Shown piece after piece: positions 6,254 to 10,582 of a stretch of 10,582 nucleotides of DNA; within the stretch, counting starts at the first letter, position 1; the number at the start of each line of letters is the position of its first letter. The notes under the pieces are model-generated. The model saw only the letters and a program-made list of their open reading frames with translations, did not search any database and was not told the DNA's origin. A program made the position numbers and the translations under genes. Location: assembly GCA_964455975.1 (NCBI GenBank), contig CAYVYP010000050.1, positions 1 through 10,582 on the forward strand. The letters run 5' to 3'. The stretch is from JAETTH01 sp964455975 (lineage in GTDB: Bacteria; Bacillota; Clostridia; TANB77; CAG-508).

Positions 6254-6961
6254 TTAGCTTGCAAATGAAAATTTTATTTCTCCATTATATTTTGGTATTT
6301 GTACATTTCTATTTTTTTCAAAAGTAATTGAATATGTTTTTTCATATTTCGGTATAAATCCACTTGTTTGATTTAAGTTATTATCTAATAATTTTTGATC
6401 TCCTATCGCTCTTATTTCATATGGTGATGTAGCTCTTCCTTTTATTACACTATTTATTAACATAAATGTATCTTTTGGTGAAGTTATATCAGTCATATTT
6501 ATAATTCTTTGTCCATTAATAGATATTGCCTCTGCTCCTGCATATTTTAATTCATATACAAGTTCTAATAAAATTTTATATGTGACTTTAGTTTCCACTC
6601 CATCTGAATCTACACTATCTTTTATTGTAATAATAACTCCTTGCCCTGTAACATCTGTTTTTCCTAATAAGTTTTCTGTCTGGGTTAATTCTTCTTTAAT
6701 TAGTTCAGATGTCTCTTGGTTTGTTTCAAGTTTTTGATTATATTCATCTATTTTTGATTTTACATCTTCTAACTGTTTTAAATTTTCTTCATATTTTGTT
6801 TTCCAGCTTGCAAGATATGTTCTAAGTTCAGATTCTTTCATTGTTTCTATTTCTGTAATATCTGTTTGTTTTACTATTTTAAATTGCATTGATATTACAT
6901 ATATAAATACAAAACAAACTATTCCTATTGTTATTAACATTGTTTTTTTACCTTTTTTCAA
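6254..6961 (-). CDS. DUF881 family membrane-anchored protein, second copy (ylxX-like)
   Basis: The 235 residues begin with a basic tip and one membrane helix (ITIGIVCFVFIYVISMQF, about 11-28). A coiled-coil-like segment rich in Glu/Lys follows (about 44-95), then a DUF881 domain with the typical LLGKTDVTGQGVIITIKDS, LKYAGAEAISINGQRI and SPYEIRAIGD stretches. DUF881 proteins lie next to divIB and ftsA in many Bacillota; their biochemical role is unknown. The start is a TTG at 6961 with AGGTGA six bases upstream. That binding site contains the stop codon of the preceding DUF881 gene, so the pair is likely translationally coupled. It is a diverged paralogue of its neighbour. Confidence 0.88.
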   Translation of the reverse strand: MKKGKKTMLITIGIVCFVFIYVISMQFKIVKQTDITEIETMKESELRTYLASWKTKYEENLKQLEDVKSKIDEYNQKLETNQETSELIKEELTQTENLLGKTDVTGQGVIITIKDSVDSDGVETKVTYKILLELVYELKYAGAEAISINGQRIINMTDITSPKDTFMLINSVIKGRATSPYEIRAIGDQKLLDNNLNQTSGFIPKYEKTYSITFEKNRNVQIPKYNGEIKFSFAS

Positions 6962-6967
6962 TATCTA

Positions 6968-7687
6968 TCACCTCTCTTCTTTTTGTAAATACTTATAACT
7001 TAATACTCCTGTGTATTTTGATATTTCTACATTATTAGATTTCTTTATATCTACACTTACATATGGTTTTATTTCTTGATCAATATATCCTCCTAATCTA
7101 TTAATACTGACTAAACTTTCTGGTGAACCTATTGCTTTTATTTCATAAGGAGAATTTAATCTTTTATCATTTATTATAATTACATTTCCAATACATGTTA
7201 TTGTAGTTGTTTGAACTATTCTTTCTCCATTAACACTAATTGCTTCTGCTCCTGAATTTTTTAATTCATTAATTATCATTTTTATGTCCCAATCATGTAC
7301 TATATAATAACTTGGATTTAAAACACTTTCTAACGTAACATTTGGATTATCTTTTAATGTTATTACAACACCTTTTCCTGAAACATCTGTTAGCCCTAGA
7401 AGTTCATTATTTGATTTTATTTCTTCACTTGCTGTTCCAGATGCATCATCATTCTCTGATGCTTTTTTTCTGGTTTCTTCTAGCTCTTTTTCTGTTTTTT
7501 CTAATTCAGAAAATACTCCATCTGCTTTTTCTTTCCATTTAAGTACTTCATCTCTTAAACCATTTTCAGTGTAGCTTGAAGATACAGCAGCATTTGCGGC
7601 ATCTATTGTTTTTAATTGTATTCCTACACTATAGGTTAATACTAAACACATAACTCCTAAAGTTACTCCTATTTGCTTTTTGTTCAA
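6968..7687 (-). CDS. DUF881 family membrane-anchored protein, first copy (ylxW-like)
   Basis: The 239 residues have one N-terminal membrane helix (about 7-25) and a charged coiled-coil region (about 45-80, with ELEKTEKELEETRKK). A DUF881 domain follows (LLGLTDVSGKGVVITLKDN, LKNSGAEAISVNGERIV, SPYEIKAIGSPESL). Its layout equals that of the next gene, indicating tandem duplication. The start is a TTG at 7687 with AAGGAGA about seven bases upstream; the next Met (residue 13) would cut the membrane helix. It begins 14 bases after divIB and overlaps the ribosome binding site of the following gene. Family known, function unknown. Confidence 0.88.
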   Translation of the reverse strand: MNKKQIGVTLGVMCLVLTYSVGIQLKTIDAANAAVSSSYTENGLRDEVLKWKEKADGVFSELEKTEKELEETRKKASENDDASGTASEEIKSNNELLGLTDVSGKGVVITLKDNPNVTLESVLNPSYYIVHDWDIKMIINELKNSGAEAISVNGERIVQTTTITCIGNVIIINDKRLNSPYEIKAIGSPESLVSINRLGGYIDQEIKPYVSVDIKKSNNVEISKYTGVLSYKYLQKEER

Positions 7688-7701
7688 TCTTTTTCTCCTT
7701 T

Positions 7702-8865
7702 CTATGATACGCTTTCTCTAAAATATACACCTTTTTCTAAATTACCATTTGCAAATATTTCTCCACTATGTCCCTCTTCTTTTTCCATTGTACCTTTTAC
7801 ATAAAGCATCCTTGTATTTAAATTACTGCAATCACCTAAATATGCTTTCTTCTGTTTTGTTTCAAACTCTACTACATAATTATTTTTATCACTTATATTA
7901 AATCCTGTAATTAAACTTCCTATATTATTATTATTTGCAATATCCATTATAGCAAGAACATTCTCTAGTTTTACAAGATCTTCTTGATTTAATCTATTAC
8001 AAGGTTTTACTTCATCTAAAGATGTAGAAAATCCTTTTATTATTGGCTTATCCAGTTTTTCAGAAGATATCTCTAAAATATAGCCTTGATTATTTATATA
8101 TGCATATCCATTTATAATTTCTAGCATATATGTTGTTGTTCTTTCTTTTACATCTATTTGTATTGTGTTTGGTAAATTTCTTTTTACTTCTACTTTATCT
8201 ATATATGCATTATTTTTTATATTTTTAATTGCATTATTAATACTCATTTTAAAAGTATTTTCTTGTAATTTAATCTCAGATAAACTTATAATTTCTTCAG
8301 TAGTTATTTTTTGATTTCCAGATACATTAATATATAAAACATTAAATACTGGAGTTAACATTACAAATATTATTGAGCCTATTAATAAGGATATTAATAT
8401 TAACCATTTTAAAATAAATATTATTACTTTTTTTCTTACAGCCTTTTTCTTATCTATTTTTGTATTTTTTTTATTAATATTTTTTTTATTTTCATCTATT
8501 TTCTTATTTTCATCTATTTTTTTATTTTCGCCTATTTTCTTATTTTGTACTTTTTTCTTTTTCTGCTCTGTTTTTTTATTACTTTGTTTTTTATTTTTCT
8601 TTTTTATATTACTTTTTGTTTTATTTTTTTCTTTGTTTTCTGGAATTTTAGTTACTCCAATGACTATTTCATTTTCAAAATCAAATTTTTCATTTCCATC
8701 TGATTTTTGTTTTGATTGTACATTTTTTCTTTTTTTAGCTTTTGCTTTTGCAGTTTTTTTATCTTGCTGTATTCTTTTTTCTTTTTGTTTTGCTATTTTA
8801 GGATTTTGTTTATCTTCACCTAAATAGAAAAAATCTAATGTATTTTCTTTTATTTTTTTAGCCAT
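7702..8865 (-). CDS. divIB: Cell division protein DivIB/FtsQ
   Basis: DivIB/FtsQ is a bitopic membrane protein of the septal divisome that works with FtsL and DivIC. The 387 residues consist of an unusually long Lys-rich cytoplasmic tail (1-146), one membrane helix (about 147-172), a POTRA domain (about 174-245: LYINVSGNQKITTEEI, IDKVEVKRNLPNTIQIDVKERT) and the beta domain beginning YAYINNQGYIL. The tail holds a short NKKIDE repeat encoded by three 18-base units. AGGTGA lies a few bases before the ATG at 8865. It follows murA by 79 bases containing a hairpin. Bacillus DivIB is near 263 residues, so the extra length is almost all in the tail. Confidence 0.9.
   Translation of the reverse strand: MAKKIKENTLDFFYLGEDKQNPKIAKQKEKRIQQDKKTAKAKAKKRKNVQSKQKSDGNEKFDFENEIVIGVTKIPENKEKNKTKSNIKKKNKKQSNKKTEQKKKKVQNKKIGENKKIDENKKIDENKKNINKKNTKIDKKKAVRKKVIIFILKWLILISLLIGSIIFVMLTPVFNVLYINVSGNQKITTEEIISLSEIKLQENTFKMSINNAIKNIKNNAYIDKVEVKRNLPNTIQIDVKERTTTYMLEIINGYAYINNQGYILEISSEKLDKPIIKGFSTSLDEVKPCNRLNQEDLVKLENVLAIMDIANNNNIGSLITGFNISDKNNYVVEFETKQKKAYLGDCSNLNTRMLYVKGTMEKEEGHSGEIFANGNLEKGVYFRESVS
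8491..8544 (-). repeat. Three 18-base in-frame tandem repeats in the divIB tail
   Basis: Units at 8491-8508, 8509-8526 and 8527-8544 differ by only a few bases. Each encodes a six-residue NKKI(D/G)E unit. The repeat expands the Lys-rich cytoplasmic tail of DivIB without changing frame. Confidence 0.8.
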
Positions 8866-8904
8866 TTTTTCACCTCTTTCTCATAAGTTTGTCCTATATT
8901 TTTG

Positions 8905-8941
8905 TAATTTATAATGGATTTATATTTACCATTATAAATTA
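8905..8941 (-). other. Perfect hairpin between murA and divIB lacking a T-tract
   Basis: TAATTTATAATGG (8905-8917) and CCATTATAAATTA (8929-8941) form a perfect 13-base-pair stem with an 11-base loop, four bases after the murA stop. On the minus strand it is followed by an A-rich stretch rather than T residues. It may therefore be an RNA-stabilising or processing element, or a weak terminator, rather than a standard intrinsic terminator. Confidence 0.55.
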
Positions 8942-8944
8942 AAT

Positions 8945-10198
8945 TTAATCTTTTATCACTTGTATTTTTGCACCTAATGAATTTAATTTTTTATCTAAAT
9001 TTTCATAGCCTCTTAATATATATTCAATATTATTTACTGTTGTTTTTCCTTTTGCACAAAGACCTGCTATTACTAAAGCGGCCCCGCCTCTTAAATCAGT
9101 TGCTAACACTTCTGCTCCTACAAGTTTTTTATTTCCTTTTATAACTGCCATCTTTCCTTCAACTGTAATTTTAGCTCCCATTCTTAATAATTCATTTACA
9201 TATTTGTATCTATTTTCAAATATATTTTCTATTATTACACTTGTTCCTCTTGCTACTGTTAACATTCCTGCAAATATAGATTGCATATCTGTAGGAAATC
9301 CTGGATATGGCATTGTTTTTATATCTATTGCTTTTAATTTTCTTGGAGCTATTAAATTTAAAGATGTTTTACCTTTTTCTATTATACATCCTGTTTCTTC
9401 TAATTTACTAATAATTGGATTTATATGTTCTGGTATTACATTTTCTAAATTTATTTTTCCACCTGTAATTGCTGTTGCACATAAAAGTGTCCCTGCTTCT
9501 ATTCTATCTGGCATTACATTATAGCTTAAACTTTTTAAATTTTGTACCCCTACTATAGTTACTACATTAGTACCAGCGCCCTCAATTTTAGCTCCCATTT
9601 TATTTAGCATATTTGCTAAATCTACTATTTCAGGCTCCATTGCAGCATTTAAAATAGTAGTAATTCCTTCTGATAAAATTGTTGCTAAAATTATATTTTC
9701 TGTAGCACCAACACTTGGAAAATCCAAATGTATATTTGTTCCAATTATTTTATCACATTTGCACCTAATAAATCCACCATTTTCTTCAATATTTACTCCT
9801 AATTTTTTAAATGCTGCTAAATGTAGGTCTATTGGTCTTGCTCCAATATCACATCCACCCGGATATGAAAATGTTACTTCTTTAAACCTTCCAAGAATAG
9901 CACCTGCTAAAATTACGGTAGATCTCATTTCTCTCATTAAATGTTCTGGTATTTCATAAGAATTTATTTGCTTTGAATCTATTTCTATTTTACCACCACT
10001 CTTTGCTACTTTGCAACCTAAATTTTTAAGTATTTTTAGAGTAACATTTGTATCATGTATATTTGGTACATTATATAATCTTGTAGTTTTTCCATTTAAT
10101 ATGCTAGCAGCAATTATAGGAAGTGAAGCATTTTTAGAACCTGACACATATGTAGTCCCCTCTAATTTTCTTCCTCCCTCTACTATGTAACTACTCAT
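8945..10198 (-). CDS. murA: UDP-N-acetylglucosamine 1-carboxyvinyltransferase MurA
   Basis: MurA transfers enolpyruvate from phosphoenolpyruvate to UDP-N-acetylglucosamine, the first committed step of peptidoglycan synthesis in the cytoplasm. The 417 residues include Lys22-Asn23 (GSKNASLP), the catalytic loop PGGCDIGARPIDLH with Cys116, the PYPGFPTDMQ motif and TDLRGGAALVIAG. All active-site residues I know of are present; the Cys suggests ordinary fosfomycin sensitivity. I use ATG 10198, with AGGTGA eight bases upstream, rather than a GTG at 10210 that lies inside that binding site. An in-frame CTT GGA (Leu-Gly in AILGRF, 9895-9890) is intact here without an added C. The gene follows a terminator, so it begins its own transcription unit. 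Confidence 0.97.
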   Translation of the reverse strand: MSSYIVEGGRKLEGTTYVSGSKNASLPIIAASILNGKTTRLYNVPNIHDTNVTLKILKNLGCKVAKSGGKIEIDSKQINSYEIPEHLMREMRSTVILAGAILGRFKEVTFSYPGGCDIGARPIDLHLAAFKKLGVNIEENGGFIRCKCDKIIGTNIHLDFPSVGATENIILATILSEGITTILNAAMEPEIVDLANMLNKMGAKIEGAGTNVVTIVGVQNLKSLSYNVMPDRIEAGTLLCATAITGGKINLENVIPEHINPIISKLEETGCIIEKGKTSLNLIAPRKLKAIDIKTMPYPGFPTDMQSIFAGMLTVARGTSVIIENIFENRYKYVNELLRMGAKITVEGKMAVIKGNKKLVGAEVLATDLRGGAALVIAGLCAKGKTTVNNIEYILRGYENLDKKLNSLGAKIQVIKD

Positions 10199-10233
10199 AA
10201 TAAAATTCACCTCTTTACAATTTATTTTGCTAT

Positions 10234-10263
10234 ATATTATGTATGCTTTACGTAAAAGGTGAA
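10234..10263 (-). promoter_or_regulatory. Weak candidate promoter for murA
   Basis: TTCACC (10263-10258) and TAATAT (10239-10234) are separated by 18 bases on the minus strand, between the dinD-like terminator and the murA ribosome binding site. Both boxes are imperfect and the region is AT-rich, so the exact position is uncertain, though a promoter is expected here. Confidence 0.28.
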
Positions 10264-10268
10264 TATAT

Positions 10269-10303
10269 AAAAAAATTGCAAACTTTATATTTGCAACTTT
10301 TTT
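10269..10303 (-). terminator. Rho-independent terminator of the dinD-like gene
   Basis: On the minus strand AAAAAAGTTGCAAA pairs with TTTGCAATTTTTTT (one G-U pair) around a short AT loop, and the second arm is itself a T-tract. It starts at the stop codon of the upstream gene. Confidence 0.75.
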
Positions 10304-10582
10304 ATTTCAATTTCTTTTTATTTTCTTTTTCATCTATATATTTATAGTTTAATTTATTTTCTTTTGTTACAACTGATTCTCCTAAATTTTTTTCTATATC
10401 ATCTCTTGCTACTTTTGCAGCATGTCCACCCATTTTAGCTACTTTAATATTTTCATTTAATCCGTTTGGCTTTTGTTTAGATGCAAGTCTTTTTGTAGCT
10501 TCTTCAGATAAATCTGTTAATATAAGTTCTATATTATCCATATTATCTCTTAAATTTTCTTTTCTTAATCCTTTGTATTGCT
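10302..10582 (-). CDS. 3' end of a DinD/Bro-N-like protein (partial)
   Basis: The frame is open from the right window edge to a stop at 10304-10302. The visible part is about 92 residues, including codons upstream of the first ATG at 10541, so the gene starts outside the window. The stretch RDNMDNIELILTDLSEEAT followed by NIKVAKMGGHAAKVARDDIEKNLGESVVT resembles the C-terminal part of DNA-damage-inducible protein D (DinD), a relative of Bro/antirepressor proteins. In E. coli DinD is an SOS-induced RecA inhibitor; that role here is inference. The tail is lysine-rich. It ends in its own terminator, so it is not in the murA operon. Confidence 0.6.
   Translation of the reverse strand, partial: QYKGLRKENLRDNMDNIELILTDLSEEATKRLASKQKPNGLNENIKVAKMGGHAAKVARDDIEKNLGESVVTKENKLNYKYIDEKENKKKLK

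Noticed and set aside
1..10582. CRISPR array, tRNA/rRNA genes, insertion sequence or prophage
   Set aside because: No spaced repeats, no cloverleaf-like or rRNA-like GC-rich segments, and no transposase or integrase frames were seen. The DinD-like fragment alone does not show a prophage.

Overview
The window comes from a very AT-rich, endospore-forming Bacillota, most likely a member of the Clostridia. The evidence is the spoIIGA-sigE-sigG block, strong AGGAGG-type ribosome binding sites, TTG starts, and arginine codons that are almost all AGA/AGG. Every recognisable gene is on the minus strand, so the biological order runs from the right end to the left. It is the tail of the division/cell-wall cluster joined to the spoIIG locus: 3' end of a DinD/Bro-like gene (10582-10302), murA (10198-8945), divIB/ftsQ (8865-7702), two DUF881 genes of the ylxW/ylxX type (7687-6968 and 6961-6254), sbp (6231-5836), ftsA (5627-4397), ftsZ (4354-3224), spoIIGA (3084-2159), sigE (2187-1455), sigG (1384-608) and ylmC (536-297). 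The order matches the divIB-ylxW-ylxX-sbp-ftsA-ftsZ-spoIIGA-sigE-sigG-ylmC order known in Bacillus. The left 296 bases are non-coding and contain a strong leftward promoter.

The genes form one functional sequence. MurA starts peptidoglycan precursor synthesis. DivIB, FtsA and FtsZ build the division septum. At sporulation the septum becomes asymmetric, SpoIIGA cleaves pro-sigma-E in the mother cell, and sigma-G takes over in the forespore. Candidate terminators lie after dinD-like, sbp, ftsZ and sigG. Candidate promoters precede ftsA, spoIIGA and sigG.

The outstanding observation is a repeated recoding signal. Three conserved genes (ftsA, spoIIGA twice, sigE) are broken in the standard frame, and all four breaks are identical: the coding-strand heptamer CTT-CGG-A. 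Skipping one base (reading CTT, dropping C, reading GGA) restores a full-length, family-like protein in every case, with Leu-Gly at the junction. By eye, these four CGG triplets are the only in-frame CGG codons in any gene here. The CTT-GGA hexamer also occurs elsewhere in the window without the extra C. This is best explained by +1 programmed (or obligatory) frameshifting at a CGG codon that is unassigned or starved of tRNA, reminiscent of the CUU-UGA-C site of prfB and the CUU-AGG-C site of yeast Ty1. A recurrent sequencing artefact remains the main alternative.
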